This document shows positions 18,420 through 26,896 of a stretch of DNA of 64,000 nucleotides, piece after piece. Each line of letters starts with the position of its first letter. Position 1 is the stretch's first letter. Origin of the DNA: Flavivirga sp. 57AJ16. GTDB lineage: Bacteria > Bacteroidota > Bacteroidia > Flavobacteriales > Flavobacteriaceae. The notes beneath the pieces are model-generated. The model saw only the letters and a list, made by a program, of their open reading frames with translations, made no database searches and had not been told where the DNA came from. The stretch is taken from contig NZ_JAQZAT010000006.1 of assembly GCF_028736925.1 (NCBI RefSeq), positions 124,001 through 188,000 on the forward strand, read 5' to 3'. The translations under genes and the position numbers were made by a program.

Positions 18420-18649
18420 ATGTTTAAAAAACGCATTTTATTAGGCCTTTTTCTTTTTTGTTTACGAGTGCGCAAAACAGCTACTTAAAAAAGCGGCTTG
18501 ATAATATACAGTTATTAAGGTTATTATCTAATACCATTTCTTTAAGGGCTTTAGAAAGAAGAAAGCGGATATTAAAAGCGCTTTTTAATGTAGATGGTAA
18601 AAGTGATCGAGACCTACTTGAAATCGCAGAGCAAAAAGGATTTATTTAA
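18420..18649 (+). pseudogene. Frameshifted remnant: signal peptide joined to a LuxR-type HTH
   Basis: ATG at 18420 opens a signal peptide (MFKKRILLGLFLF) that runs out of frame at a T6 tract (18454-18459). Adding one T would continue it as LFTSAQNSYLKKRLDN, a plausible signal-peptidase site, and then into the frame ending at 18649. That frame encodes ISLRALERRKRILKALFNV and [17 protein letters not shown], close to the HTH end of the response regulator at 51.0 kb. A -7 box TATATTTG lies at 18382-18389. Only about 76 residues remain, so it is probably the decayed ends of a longer gene, for example signal peptide-TPR-membrane-HTH. It converges with lepA, overlapping it by 4 bp. Confidence 0.6.
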
Positions 18650-20442
18650 TCATTCAGCTTTAAAACAGCCATAAAGGCTTCTTGTGGAATTTCTACATTA
18701 CCGACTTGACGCATACGTTTTTTCCCTTTCTTTTGTTTTTCCAAAAGCTTACGTTTACGGGAAATATCACCTCCGTAACATTTGGCGGTAACGTCTTTAC
18801 GTAATGCTTTTGTGGTTTCTCTGGAAATAATTTTTGCACCAATAGCTGCCTGAATAGGAATATCGAATTGCTGACGTGGTATTAACTCTTTCAGTTTTTC
18901 GCACATTTTTTTACCAATATTCGCCGCATTATCGGCATGGATCAGTGCAGAAAGGGCATCGACCGGTTGCGCATTTAATAAGATATCTACACGAACCAGT
19001 TTTGATTGCTTCATGCCTATGGGGTGATAATCAAAAGAAGCATAACCCTTTGAAACCGTTTTTAAGCGATCGTAAAAATCGAATACAATTTCGGCCAATG
19101 GCATATCGAAGGTTAATTCAACGCGTTCTGTGGTTAAATAGGTTTGATTGGTAATAACCCCTCGTTTTTCGATACAAAGCGACATCACATTACCAACAAA
19201 ATCGGCTTTTGTAATAATAGTGGCTTTTATATAAGGTTCTTCAACACGATCTAAACCAGAAGGGTCCGGTAAATCGGATGGGTTGTTAACAATGATAATT
19301 TGGTCCGGATGTTTTCTTGTAAAAGCGTGATAAGATACGTTGGGAACCGTTGTGATCACGGTCATATCGAATTCGCGCTCTAAACGTTCCTGTATAATTT
19401 CCATATGTAGCATGCCCAAGAAACCACAACGGAAACCAAAGCCTAAGGCAGCAGAACTTTCTGGGGCAAACACGAGGGAGGCGTCATTTAATTGAAGCTT
19501 TTCCATAGAGGCTCTTAGCTCTTCGTAATCTTCCGTATCTACAGGGTAAATACCTGCAAAAACCATAGGCTTTACATCTTCGAATCCAGCAATAGCATTG
19601 GTTGTCGGGTTTTTGGCATCGGTAATGGTATCCCCAACTTTTACTTCTTTAGCTTCTTTAATACCGGTAATAACGTAACCAACATCCCCTGCTTTTATTT
19701 CTTGCCTTGGAAACTGTTTGAGTTTTAAAGTACCGACTTCATCAGCGAAATAATTTTTACCGGTAGCAATAAATTTGATGTTCTGCCCTTTTTTAATGGA
19801 ACCGTTTATTACTCTAAAGTAAGTTTCTACACCGCGAAAAGAATTGTAAACCGAATCAAATATTAAAGCCTGTAAGGGCTCATCTATTTCACCTTTAGGA
19901 GCAGGGACACGCTCTATAATGGCTGCTAAAATATTATCGACCCCAAAGCCTGTTTTTCCACTGGCATGAATGACCTCTTCTGGGTCGCAGCCCAAAAGAT
20001 CAACAATATCATCCGTGACTTCCTCGGGATTGGCACTTGGTAAATCCACTTTATTGAGCACAGGAATAATTTCCAGGTCGTTTTCTAAAGCCAAGTACAG
20101 ATTGGAAATAGTTTGTGCCTGAATGCTTTGAGCAGCATCTACAATAAGTAAGGCACCTTCGCAAGCAGCAATAGAACGGGACACTTCATAAGAGAAATCC
20201 ACATGGCCAGGGGTATCGATTAAATTTAAAATATAATCTTCTCCTTTGTAAGTGTACTCCATCTGTATGGCGTGCGACTTGATTGTAATGCCACGTTCGC
20301 GCTCTAAATCCATACTATCCAGAAGCTGGTCTTGTTTTTCTCTAGCGGTCACAGCGCCGGTATAATCCAATAAACGGTCTGCGAGCGTACTCTTACCGTG
20401 ATCTATATGTGCAATAATGCAAAAGTTTCTAATGTGCTTCAT
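18646..20442 (-). CDS. lepA: Elongation factor 4 (LepA)
   Basis: Ribosomal back-translocase GTPase of 598 residues from the start [19 protein letters not shown]. GTPase motifs are in order: [10 protein letters not shown] (G1), RGITIKS (G2), DTPGHVDF (G3) and NKVDLP (G4). The LepA-specific C-terminus is present ([19 protein letters not shown]). A start at 20475 is rejected because the -7 box TATATTTG at 20472-20479 (minus strand) would overlap it. Ordinary housekeeping copy. Confidence 0.97.
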   Translation of the reverse strand: MKHIRNFCIIAHIDHGKSTLADRLLDYTGAVTAREKQDQLLDSMDLERERGITIKSHAIQMEYTYKGEDYILNLIDTPGHVDFSYEVSRSIAACEGALLIVDAAQSIQAQTISNLYLALENDLEIIPVLNKVDLPSANPEEVTDDIVDLLGCDPEEVIHASGKTGFGVDNILAAIIERVPAPKGEIDEPLQALIFDSVYNSFRGVETYFRVINGSIKKGQNIKFIATGKNYFADEVGTLKLKQFPRQEIKAGDVGYVITGIKEAKEVKVGDTITDAKNPTTNAIAGFEDVKPMVFAGIYPVDTEDYEELRASMEKLQLNDASLVFAPESSAALGFGFRCGFLGMLHMEIIQERLEREFDMTVITTVPNVSYHAFTRKHPDQIIIVNNPSDLPDPSGLDRVEEPYIKATIITKADFVGNVMSLCIEKRGVITNQTYLTTERVELTFDMPLAEIVFDFYDRLKTVSKGYASFDYHPIGMKQSKLVRVDILLNAQPVDALSALIHADNAANIGKKMCEKLKELIPRQQFDIPIQAAIGAKIISRETTKALRKDVTAKCYGGDISRKRKLLEKQKKGKKRMRQVGNVEIPQEAFMAVLKLND

Positions 20443-20532
20443 AGTCAAAAAATCTCCATAAAAAAGATGCTGCAAATATAGATGTTTTAGATGAGCTTTA
20501 TCAATATTTTAATTTATTGAAAAAAGCTTAAA

Positions 20533-20712
20533 TTATAACATCATACCACCACAAATACCAAAGCTCACAATAACATAAACAGCTGCCAAAATAAATAATA
20601 CTGTGGCTGCTTTTTTGTTTTTTTCACGAATGGCAAATCCAATAATAGTTAATAAAACAGCAGGACCAAGCATGATAGCTAGTATTAAGTATACCAAACC
20701 ATCTAGATTCAT
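20533..20712 (-). CDS. Small two-helix membrane protein, paralogue 1
   Basis: A 59-residue protein from the preferred start MNLDGLVYLILAIMLGPAVL; an upstream Met at 20751 adds 13 residues. Two hydrophobic helices flank a basic turn (REKNKKAATV), and the end is SFGICGGMML. It is clearly paralogous to the product of 20892-21095, which has a KKPKTAKV turn and ends SLGYCGAMTL. Both end in a conserved YxxISFGxCGxMxL-type tail with one Cys. Function unknown. The association with the radical SAM and Lgt-like genes suggests a membrane role. Confidence 0.7.
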   Translation of the reverse strand: MNLDGLVYLILAIMLGPAVLLTIIGFAIREKNKKAATVLFILAAVYVIVSFGICGGMML

Positions 20713-20891
20713 ATTTCCTTCTAACACCCATTTGAGTATAAAATGTTGCATGTCGACTCGTTCTTTTTAAGTTTAAAAGCCTTGTTCATAAATTCCGTAG
20801 CAACGCTATACCATCTAATCACAGCGTTTTTATATTTAAAAATAGCATTGGTTTTAATACGACATTTTATACTCAAAGGGGTATAAAAATA

Positions 20892-21095
20892 TCATAAAGT
20901 CATAGCGCCACAATAGCCCAAGCTAATTATTAAATAAACCACTGCAATAATACCTAGAACTTTGGCTGTTTTCGGTTTTTTTCGTCTTAAAGTTAGAGCA
21001 ATAATCCCTAAAACAATTGGTATTCCAAAGAAAAAAAACAAAAAAATTAATGCGATGGCAAGATAATCACCGCCTTCTACAAAAAGAGTATTCAT
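20892..21095 (-). CDS. Small two-helix membrane protein, paralogue 2
   Basis: A 67-residue protein with two hydrophobic helices joined by RRKKPKTAKV and ending SLGYCGAMTL. Its start codon overlaps the stop codon of the upstream radical SAM gene (ATGA at 21092-21095), so it is translationally coupled to that gene. It is paralogous to the next gene downstream. Function unknown. The tight coupling argues that it works with, or on the same membrane substrate as, the radical SAM protein. Confidence 0.75.
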   Translation of the reverse strand: MNTLFVEGGDYLAIALIFLFFFFGIPIVLGIIALTLRRKKPKTAKVLGIIAVVYLIISLGYCGAMTL

Positions 21096-22486
21096 AACAG
21101 TTCGTTTCTAAGTACCTCTAATCGCGCTTTTTTATTGTCTCTATAAAACAAATTCATGGTTTCGAATGGGATAATTTTATTGTCTTTATCAACAATATGA
21201 ACGCAGGATTTCTTAATAGCACGTACATCAAAATTATAGGCATCGATAAATTGCATGATAATGACCCGAAATAAGTTATCATAACCCAAATTTGGTGCAT
21301 CGATGTTTGGTAAGCAACACATAATGGACTTTAAGTTTTCTTCGGCGACTTCAACGGAGTTTCCAGTACTAAAAAGTTCTATCATTTTGCCTTGAAGACT
21401 CTCATCCTGCTCATAAATAATAGTGTTTTTACTGTTGTCCAATAAATCATTCGGGTTTATATATCTGGTTAACGGAAACACCTCGCCTCCCAATTTAAGC
21501 GCATATCCCATGACCAAAGCATCTGGATTACAGGGTACGGGAAGCAAATCATCTGGATTAAAAATAGTGGTTTGCTCCATGATTTTTCGACGTACTTCTG
21601 TGAGTGTCATGCGATCGGTTTCAGGATTAAAGTGTTCCAATCTACCAGCAATTTGCGTTGGTTGAAACGTTACGCCCCGAACACATTCTTGTTTTAAGGC
21701 AAAGTCTATTATTTTGCCAATTTCATGATCGTTTAATCCCTTTTGAAGGGTGACCACCAATGTGGTTGACAGATTGAGCCGATTTAAATGTTCAATGGCT
21801 TGCTTTCTTATATCGTTTAAATCGGCACCCCGAAGCTCTTGTAGGACGCTGTTTTCAAAAGAATCAAATTGAAGATAAATTTCAAAATCTGGTGCATAAG
21901 TCTTTAGTCTTTCCGCGAAAGCAAAATCCTTTGCTATTTTAATCCCATTGGTATTCAACATTAAATGTCGAATAGGCAATGATTTAGCATAATCCAGGAT
22001 TTCAAAAAAATGAGGATGGATGGTGGGTTCTCCACCACTAATTTGCACAACATCAGGTTCTTTTTCGTTGGCAACAATGGTATCCAACATCGTTTTTACT
22101 TCTTGTAAAGTTCGGTGTCTTCCGTAAGTTGGCGATGAGCCCGCATAACAGGTTGGGCAGGTTAAATTACAACGATCTGTGACCTCAACAACAGTTAAAC
22201 AGGAATGTTGCTCATGATCTGGGCATAAACCACAGTCGTAAGGACAACCGTAATCTGTTTTAGTATTGAATTTATAGGGTGTTTCAGAAGGTTTATTGTA
22301 GTTTCTTATATTTTTATAATAGGCGATGTCGTCGGCAATTAATACTTTAGAATTACCGTGTTCATTACAGCGTTTTAACATGTACACATGGCCATTTTCG
22401 AATACGATTTTGGCATCGACACGTTTTAAACATTCTGGACAAAGGCTTAACGTGAAATCATAGTAGGTATATTTTCTAACGGGCAT
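21092..22486 (-). CDS. Radical SAM protein with extra cysteine clusters (COG1964/Tes-like)
   Basis: A 464-residue radical SAM enzyme. The SAM-cluster motif is CNLTCPTC (Cys106, 110, 113), followed by SGGEPTIHP. N-terminal to it are a rubredoxin-like CPEC (Cys16, 19) with Cys40, and a second cluster GCPYDCGLCPD (Cys81, 85, 88) with Cys96. This arrangement recalls COG1964 proteins, a group that includes archaeal tetraether synthase (Tes/MJ0619), which joins lipid tails. The assignment to that group is from memory of motif layout and needs a profile search. The start overlaps the Lgt-like gene by 11 bp, and the stop overlaps the small membrane protein gene by 4 bp, so all four genes form one operon. 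The substrate is unknown; a membrane lipid is plausible. Confidence 0.85.
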   Translation of the reverse strand: MPVRKYTYYDFTLSLCPECLKRVDAKIVFENGHVYMLKRCNEHGNSKVLIADDIAYYKNIRNYNKPSETPYKFNTKTDYGCPYDCGLCPDHEQHSCLTVVEVTDRCNLTCPTCYAGSSPTYGRHRTLQEVKTMLDTIVANEKEPDVVQISGGEPTIHPHFFEILDYAKSLPIRHLMLNTNGIKIAKDFAFAERLKTYAPDFEIYLQFDSFENSVLQELRGADLNDIRKQAIEHLNRLNLSTTLVVTLQKGLNDHEIGKIIDFALKQECVRGVTFQPTQIAGRLEHFNPETDRMTLTEVRRKIMEQTTIFNPDDLLPVPCNPDALVMGYALKLGGEVFPLTRYINPNDLLDNSKNTIIYEQDESLQGKMIELFSTGNSVEVAEENLKSIMCCLPNIDAPNLGYDNLFRVIIMQFIDAYNFDVRAIKKSCVHIVDKDNKIIPFETMNLFYRDNKKARLEVLRNELL

Positions 22487-23219
22487 TTTTAAAAAGGTTT
22501 AGAATGGTTTTTTGGTAATAAAGCAAACAAATTAGGCATAATATTTGAATCGTGCTCAATCTGAAAAGATAAAACACATTTGGTTTTAAAAATTCTATGA
22601 AGAACCTGAATGTAAAATAGATGATCATAAACCATTTAAAGAGGTCGCCATTTTTTAAGGTTGATTTGTTTCTGATACGTTTTAAGCCGAAAAACAAAAA
22701 AACTAAAAATATCAATTCGTATAGTGCTACAGGGTGACGTAATAGGCCATCACCCAAATCCATACCGAAAATAAATGTTGTTTTTGTGCCGTAAGTAAAT
22801 TCGTTTACGCCAGATAGAAAGCAGCCTACTCTTCCAATAAAAATACCTAGAATGATAGGAAGCACAAATAAATCACCAGATGATCGAATCTCTCCGATGC
22901 CTTTTTTGGCTATTTCGACACCCAGTAAACCACCAAATAAACCACCCATAATGGTTTTTGTATTAAGTAACTGGATGATGTTTTCTTGAGATATGTTCAC
23001 TAAGGGATTTTCTAAAAACCCAACGAGCCTGGAACCAATCAAGGCACCAAGAGCGGCACCTAAAATGATAGAGAGCCTATTGTTTGACGAAATAACATCG
23101 CTACTTTTCTTTCTTAAAAGTACATAATACCGAAAGCCTATAAAAAATGCGAGGTATTCTAAAACCAGATGGATGTTTATGTTGTAACCAAAAAGAATGG
23201 GTTCGAAGGGGATATTCAA
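22476..23219 (-). CDS. Lgt-like (prolipoprotein diacylglyceryl transferase family) membrane protein
   Basis: A 247-residue inner-membrane protein with about seven helices and the Lgt fold signature GRVGCFLSGVNEF (Arg130) plus YFTFRFFIEFLKPN near the C-terminus. True Lgt has GRxGNFxN and, earlier, FHGGLIG with an essential His. Here these read GRVGCF and LFGGLLG, so the Asn and the His are replaced by Cys133 and Phe95. It is therefore probably not the housekeeping Lgt but a relative with altered chemistry. It is the first gene of the four-gene operon with the radical SAM enzyme. A phospholipid is the natural substrate guess, from the family. Confidence 0.82.
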   Translation of the reverse strand: MNIPFEPILFGYNINIHLVLEYLAFFIGFRYYVLLRKKSSDVISSNNRLSIILGAALGALIGSRLVGFLENPLVNISQENIIQLLNTKTIMGGLFGGLLGVEIAKKGIGEIRSSGDLFVLPIILGIFIGRVGCFLSGVNEFTYGTKTTFIFGMDLGDGLLRHPVALYELIFLVFLFFGLKRIRNKSTLKNGDLFKWFMIIYFTFRFFIEFLKPNVFYLFRLSTIQILCLICLLYYQKTILNLFKNAR

Positions 23220-23287
23220 AAAGCTTAAAATTTGATTTTAAAAATACAACAATATTAGAGCGAATAATTAATTTGATTAAAAAATAG

Positions 23288-23295
23288 TAATTTTG
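23288..23295 (+). promoter_or_regulatory. -7 promoter box of dusB
   Basis: TAATTTTG matches TAnnTTTG and predicts a transcript start near 23302. This favours the GTG start at 23311 over the TTG at 23293. Confidence 0.5.
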
Positions 23296-23310
23296 CCCAA
23301 AATTTGCAGC

Positions 23311-24306
23311 GTGGTAAAAATAGACAACATAGAACTTCCAGATTTCCCATTACTTTTGGCTCCCATGGAAGACGTTAGCGATCCGCCGTTTCGTGCTTTG
23401 TGTAAAGAACAGGGGGCAGATGTTGTGTATACTGAGTTTGTATCTAGCGAGGGCTTAATTCGTAATGCTGCAAAAAGTGTTATGAAGTTGGATATTTATG
23501 AGAAAGAACGCCCAGTAGGCATTCAAATTTTTGGAGCCAATTTAGACAGTATGTTACAAACTATTGATATTGTTTCGGCTTCAAAACCGGATATTATCGA
23601 TATTAATTTTGGATGCCCTGTAAAAAAAGTGGTGAGCAAGGGGGCTGGTGCGGGTATTTTAAAAGATGTGTGCTTAATGGAAAAGCTCACTGCCGAAATG
23701 GTGAAACGCACGGATATTCCAATTACCGTGAAAACACGCTTAGGTTGGGATCACGACTCCATAAAAATAGTTGAGGTTGCAGAAAGGTTGCAGGATGTTG
23801 GTTGCAAGGCGATCGCCATACATGGGCGTACCAGAGCGCAGATGTATAAAGGAGATGCCGATTGGAAACCGATTGCCGAAGTAAAAAACAATCCGCGAAT
23901 GCATATTCCCGTGTTTGGAAATGGCGATATAGTGAGTCCGGAAAAGGCTATGGAAATGAGAGATAGTTTTGGACTGGATGGTGCTATGATCGGTCGTGCT
24001 ACTATTGGAAACCCGTGGTTTTTTAAACAAGTAAAGCATTACTTTAAAACAGGAGAGCATTTAGCGCCTATTTCTTTAGCAGAACGTGTGGAAGCTGCTC
24101 GCAGACATTTGCAAATGGCGATAGATTGGAAAGGTGAAATTCTAGGTGTTTTTGAAACACGTAGACATTATACTAATTATTTCAAAGGGATTCCGCATTT
24201 TAAAGACTACCGTATGAAAATGGTAACTAGCGACCATTCAGCAGATGTGTTTGCTGCTTTTGATGAGGTATTGGAAAAGTTTTCAGATTATCAGTTTACC
24301 GAATAA
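23311..24306 (+). CDS. dusB: tRNA-dihydrouridine synthase B
   Basis: FMN-dependent enzyme reducing uridines in the tRNA D-loop; 331 residues from the GTG start (M)VKIDNIELPDFPLLLAPMEDVS. Family motifs are APMEDVSDPPFR, DINFGCPVKKVVSKGAGAGIL with the catalytic Cys, AIHGRTRAQMYKG, and GDGAMIGRATIGNPW-like LDGAMIGRATIGNPWFF. The GTG is preferred because a TTG 18 bp upstream overlaps the predicted -7 box and most relatives begin at this Val-Lys-Ile-Asp. Monocistronic, convergent with the permease gene. Confidence 0.95.
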   Translation: MVKIDNIELPDFPLLLAPMEDVSDPPFRALCKEQGADVVYTEFVSSEGLIRNAAKSVMKLDIYEKERPVGIQIFGANLDSMLQTIDIVSASKPDIIDINFGCPVKKVVSKGAGAGILKDVCLMEKLTAEMVKRTDIPITVKTRLGWDHDSIKIVEVAERLQDVGCKAIAIHGRTRAQMYKGDADWKPIAEVKNNPRMHIPVFGNGDIVSPEKAMEMRDSFGLDGAMIGRATIGNPWFFKQVKHYFKTGEHLAPISLAERVEAARRHLQMAIDWKGEILGVFETRRHYTNYFKGIPHFKDYRMKMVTSDHSADVFAAFDEVLEKFSDYQFTE

Positions 24307-24334
24307 TTTACTCGATAATTGATCTAGATTTAAA

Positions 24335-24350
24335 CCTGACTGCCGTCAGG
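24335..24350. repeat. Short hairpin in the dusB-permease gap
   Basis: CCTGAC-TGCC-GTCAGG is a perfect 6-bp stem between two convergent genes. It may be a bidirectional terminator or a fragment of a dispersed CCTGCCTGCCGTCAGG-type repeat. No T-run follows. Confidence 0.4.
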
Positions 24351-24427
24351 CAAGTTGCACCAAAGCTTATACCATTTCTTGGAATAAGGGTAATAAAAAC
24401 GCTATTTTTATGGCAAACCCACCAAAA

Positions 24428-25633
24428 TTAATGGTTTTTTACTAATGATTTTGAAATTCTTACGGATGCGATTTTCGAGGCAATACTCCCTAAAACCGAA
24501 ATGGTAATAAGTACAATAAAAAAGTTTTCGACCTTAATGGTCATGGGATAAGCTAAAGATGGCGTTATCATAACTAAACCAAATATTTTTTGAACCCCAG
24601 TGATAATTACAGCTACAATGAGACCTATAATACCACCAACAATACTCATTAAGCTGCCTTGTAAAAAGAAAATTTTACGAATATCCTTTATAGTGGCCCC
24701 CATATTAAAAAGTGTGCTTAAACTTCTCTTTTTGTCTAACATCATCATGATCAACGATCCTATAACGTTAAAAAAGGCAATGATCAATACCAAGGTAAAT
24801 ATTAAATATACGGCAAGGTTTTCGGTGTTTAGCATTTTATAAAGCGCATCGTTAAGCTGTGCCCTGTTTTTTACAACAATTTTATCGCCTATAATAGCTT
24901 GGATTTTTTGCTTGACAAGAGCTTCGTCGACACCTTCATTAAGTTTAAATTCTAAAGCAGATACTTGATTGGGTTTATAATTTAAGAGGTTTTTAGCTAA
25001 ATCAAAGGATGCATATACATAGGTGTCATTTAATGTTTCGTTTATATAAAACACACCAACATTAATAGCATTCACGGTATTAAAGGCATTTTTATTGGAC
25101 GTTATTTGCCCTTTCCCTGGTTTTGGTACGTAAATGTTTATAGGTTTTGATAAATCTAAAACGCCTAGGGATAAATTTTTTGAAATGCCCCAGCCCACTA
25201 CAATATGATTGGACTTTTGACTTAACCAATTGCCATGATCTATTTTGGATTCAATATTAACGACGTCTTTAAATGGCTCATCAACTCCTTTAATCGTTGC
25301 TAAATAGTTTTTATCATTACAGACAATAGCGACACGTTCTTCAATAACTTTAGAGAATAGTGCTATTTCTTCTAAGTCGTTTAGTTTAGAAATTTTATCT
25401 TCAGTCAAAAGAAACGATTTGCCAATTGAGGATTCAGCTTTTAAATCGGGGTCAACGACACTAGAAAACTCAAGTGTGAAATCTTTTAAACCTGCAAAAC
25501 CAGATAGCACAATAAATAATGATGCGGCACCAAGTATAACGCCAATAATGGCAATTATAGTTATAAAATTAATAGCATTGTTACTGCTTTTGGAGCGTAA
25601 ATAACGTTTTGCTATATATAATGGGAAGTGCAT
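24428..25633 (-). CDS. FtsX-like ABC transporter permease (LolC/LolE type)
   Basis: A 401-residue inner-membrane permease. One N-terminal helix follows the LolCE-style start MHFPLYIAKRYLRSKSSNNAINFI. A large periplasmic MacB-like domain (about 45-260) comes next, then three C-terminal helices of the FtsX core (about 275-395). This is the topology of LolC/LolE, which release lipoproteins from the inner membrane, but an ATPase gene (LolD) is not in the vicinity, as is common in Bacteroidetes. It is followed by none of its usual partners. rbfA lies upstream on the same strand at 51 bp, probably in one transcript. Confidence 0.85.
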   Translation of the reverse strand: MHFPLYIAKRYLRSKSSNNAINFITIIAIIGVILGAASLFIVLSGFAGLKDFTLEFSSVVDPDLKAESSIGKSFLLTEDKISKLNDLEEIALFSKVIEERVAIVCNDKNYLATIKGVDEPFKDVVNIESKIDHGNWLSQKSNHIVVGWGISKNLSLGVLDLSKPINIYVPKPGKGQITSNKNAFNTVNAINVGVFYINETLNDTYVYASFDLAKNLLNYKPNQVSALEFKLNEGVDEALVKQKIQAIIGDKIVVKNRAQLNDALYKMLNTENLAVYLIFTLVLIIAFFNVIGSLIMMMLDKKRSLSTLFNMGATIKDIRKIFFLQGSLMSIVGGIIGLIVAVIITGVQKIFGLVMITPSLAYPMTIKVENFFIVLITISVLGSIASKIASVRISKSLVKNH

Positions 25634-25684
25634 GCTTATATTAGTAAATAAATAGGTTTTTAATTTGAAGGTTAAAAAAAGAGA

Positions 25685-26080
25685 TTAAGATTTTTTTCTT
25701 TTGTCTAAAATATTAGGGTCTTTAATAGGGTTTTCTTTTCCTTTTAGGGATTTTTCTATTTGATCAATATATTCTAAAGAGTCGTCTACAAAAAATTCTA
25801 AGTTTGGCATACGTCTTAATTGATATTTAGTACGTTGTGCTAATTCATGTCTAATTAAAGGCGTATTGGATTTTATACCTTCAAGAAGTTCTTTAGCTTT
25901 ATCATTTGGAAAGATACTCAAATAAACTTTAGCGACAGATAAATCTACGGTTACTTTAACTTTAGATACCGATATTAATACACCATGCATTCCCCCTTGT
26001 GTAGCGGCACCTTGTAACACATCAACCAAATCACGTTGTAAAACAGATCCTATTTTTTTTTGTCTTTGACTTTCCTCCAT
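25685..26080 (-). CDS. rbfA: Ribosome-binding factor A
   Basis: A 131-residue 30S maturation factor with a KH-like fold. Recognisable blocks are ESQRQKKIGSVLQRDLVDVL at the start, VDLSVAKVYLSIFP, and RHELAQRTKYQLRRMPNLEFFVDDSLEY, the family signature. The last 20 residues are a Lys-rich tail. It is the upstream gene of a pair with the LolC/E-like permease, an arrangement commonly seen in Flavobacteriaceae. Confidence 0.95.
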   Translation of the reverse strand: MEESQRQKKIGSVLQRDLVDVLQGAATQGGMHGVLISVSKVKVTVDLSVAKVYLSIFPNDKAKELLEGIKSNTPLIRHELAQRTKYQLRRMPNLEFFVDDSLEYIDQIEKSLKGKENPIKDPNILDKRKKS

Positions 26081-26146
26081 ATTGCAAAAATAACGGATAT
26101 TTGAAGATTATCTCATTTTTAGAACGCTATTTTCATATCTTGACGA

Positions 26147-26154
26147 TAAATTTG
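26147..26154 (+). promoter_or_regulatory. -7 promoter box of the epimerase gene
   Basis: TAAATTTG matches TAnnTTTG, about 52 nt before the chosen ATG at 26206. Confidence 0.45.
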
Positions 26155-26205
26155 AGTTAAATTGAAAAGATTCCCTCCTTCGAGGGAATGATAAAAACTT
26201 ATTTA

Positions 26206-26610
26206 ATGAATAAAATAGAACATATAGGAATTGCTGTAAAAAACCTTAAGGATTCTAATGAATTGTTTTCCAAATTATTCGGTGAGCCTCATTATAAAAT
26301 AGAAGAAGTAAAAACAGAAGGTGTTAATACGTCTTTTTTTAAAATTGGGAACAATAAGATTGAATTATTGGAAGCAACCAATGAAGCCAGTCCGATAGCA
26401 AAGTTTATAGATAAAAAGGGAGAGGGCATTCATCATATTGCTTTTGATGTTAGTGATATTGAGGCAGAAATTAAACGCCTTCAGAACGAGGGTTTTAAAG
26501 TTTTGAATGACGTTCCCAAAAAAGGAGCAGACAATAAGTTGGTGGCTTTTTTACACCCAAAATCTTCAAATGGCGTTTTAATTGAGTTATGTCAGGAGAT
26601 AAAGGAATAG
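26206..26610 (+). CDS. mce: Methylmalonyl-CoA epimerase
   Basis: VOC-superfamily epimerase of 134 residues interconverting the (S) and (R) forms of methylmalonyl-CoA in propionyl-CoA metabolism. The start MNKIEHIGIAVKNL is preferred over an ATG 18 bp upstream. The two beta-alpha-beta repeats are seen with metal ligands in EHIGIAV (His), IHHIAFDV (His) and LIELCQE (Glu). The methylmalonyl-CoA mutase genes are not in the window. Transcribed alone, just ahead of the tRNA. Confidence 0.93.
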   Translation: MNKIEHIGIAVKNLKDSNELFSKLFGEPHYKIEEVKTEGVNTSFFKIGNNKIELLEATNEASPIAKFIDKKGEGIHHIAFDVSDIEAEIKRLQNEGFKVLNDVPKKGADNKLVAFLHPKSSNGVLIELCQEIKE

Positions 26611-26659
26611 TTTTTCTTGCTAAGAAATAAAATAAGTAGTAATATTGCACTCCAATTTC

Positions 26660-26733
26660 GGTCCCATAGCTCAGTTGGTTAGAGCACCTGACTCATAATC
26701 AGGTGGTCCTTGGTTCGAGCCCAAGTGGGACCA
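26660..26733 (+). tRNA. tRNA with CAU anticodon (Met or Ile2)
   Basis: Cloverleaf of 74 nt, CCA not encoded. The acceptor stem GGTCCCA pairs with TGGGACC, the D-loop is AGCTCAGTTGGTTAGAGC, and the anticodon stem CCTGA/TCAGG encloses CTCATAA with anticodon CAT. The T-arm is CTTGG-TTCGAGC-CCAAG. A CAT anticodon can be elongator Met or lysidine-modified Ile; the sequence alone does not fully decide. It is not initiator tRNA, whose features (C1 mismatch, three GC anticodon-stem pairs) are absent. Confidence 0.95.
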
Positions 26734-26844
26734 CGCTTAAAAACTGTTTCATTAATTTGAAACAGTTTTTTTGTTTTAAAACGAAGTTATTTTGGGCGAG
26801 AAGTTTATGCAGAGCGTAGTCGAAGTAAGCCCAAGTGGAACCAC
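26719..26844. repeat. tRNA 3'-end direct repeat, att-like
   Basis: The last 16 nt of the tRNA region (26719-26734) recur at 26829-26844 with one mismatch (GCCCAAGTGG[G/A]ACCAC). Site-specific integrases use tRNA 3' ends as attachment sites, so this looks like a left junction left by an island or a small excised element. The 110 bp between the copies holds a terminator and a degenerate fragment GAGCGTAGTCGAA of the dispersed MITE motif. Confidence 0.65.
26739..26772 (+). terminator. Intrinsic terminator of the tRNA gene
   Basis: AAAACTGTTTC, 8-nt loop, GAAACAGTTTT followed by T-rich DNA. The stem is 11 bp and perfect, immediately downstream of the tRNA. Confidence 0.85.
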
Positions 26845-26855
26845 TAGTAAAATCA

Positions 26856-26896
26856 AGGCTTCACAGAGTTTTAACTCTTTGAAGCCTTTTTATTTG
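26856..26896 (+). terminator. Second intrinsic terminator after the tRNA 3'-end copy
   Basis: GGCTTCA and TGAAGCC, with inner AGAGT/ACTCT, form a stem followed by TTTTTAT. It follows the repeated tRNA end, so it could be the original tRNA terminator displaced by a 110-bp insertion. Confidence 0.8.
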
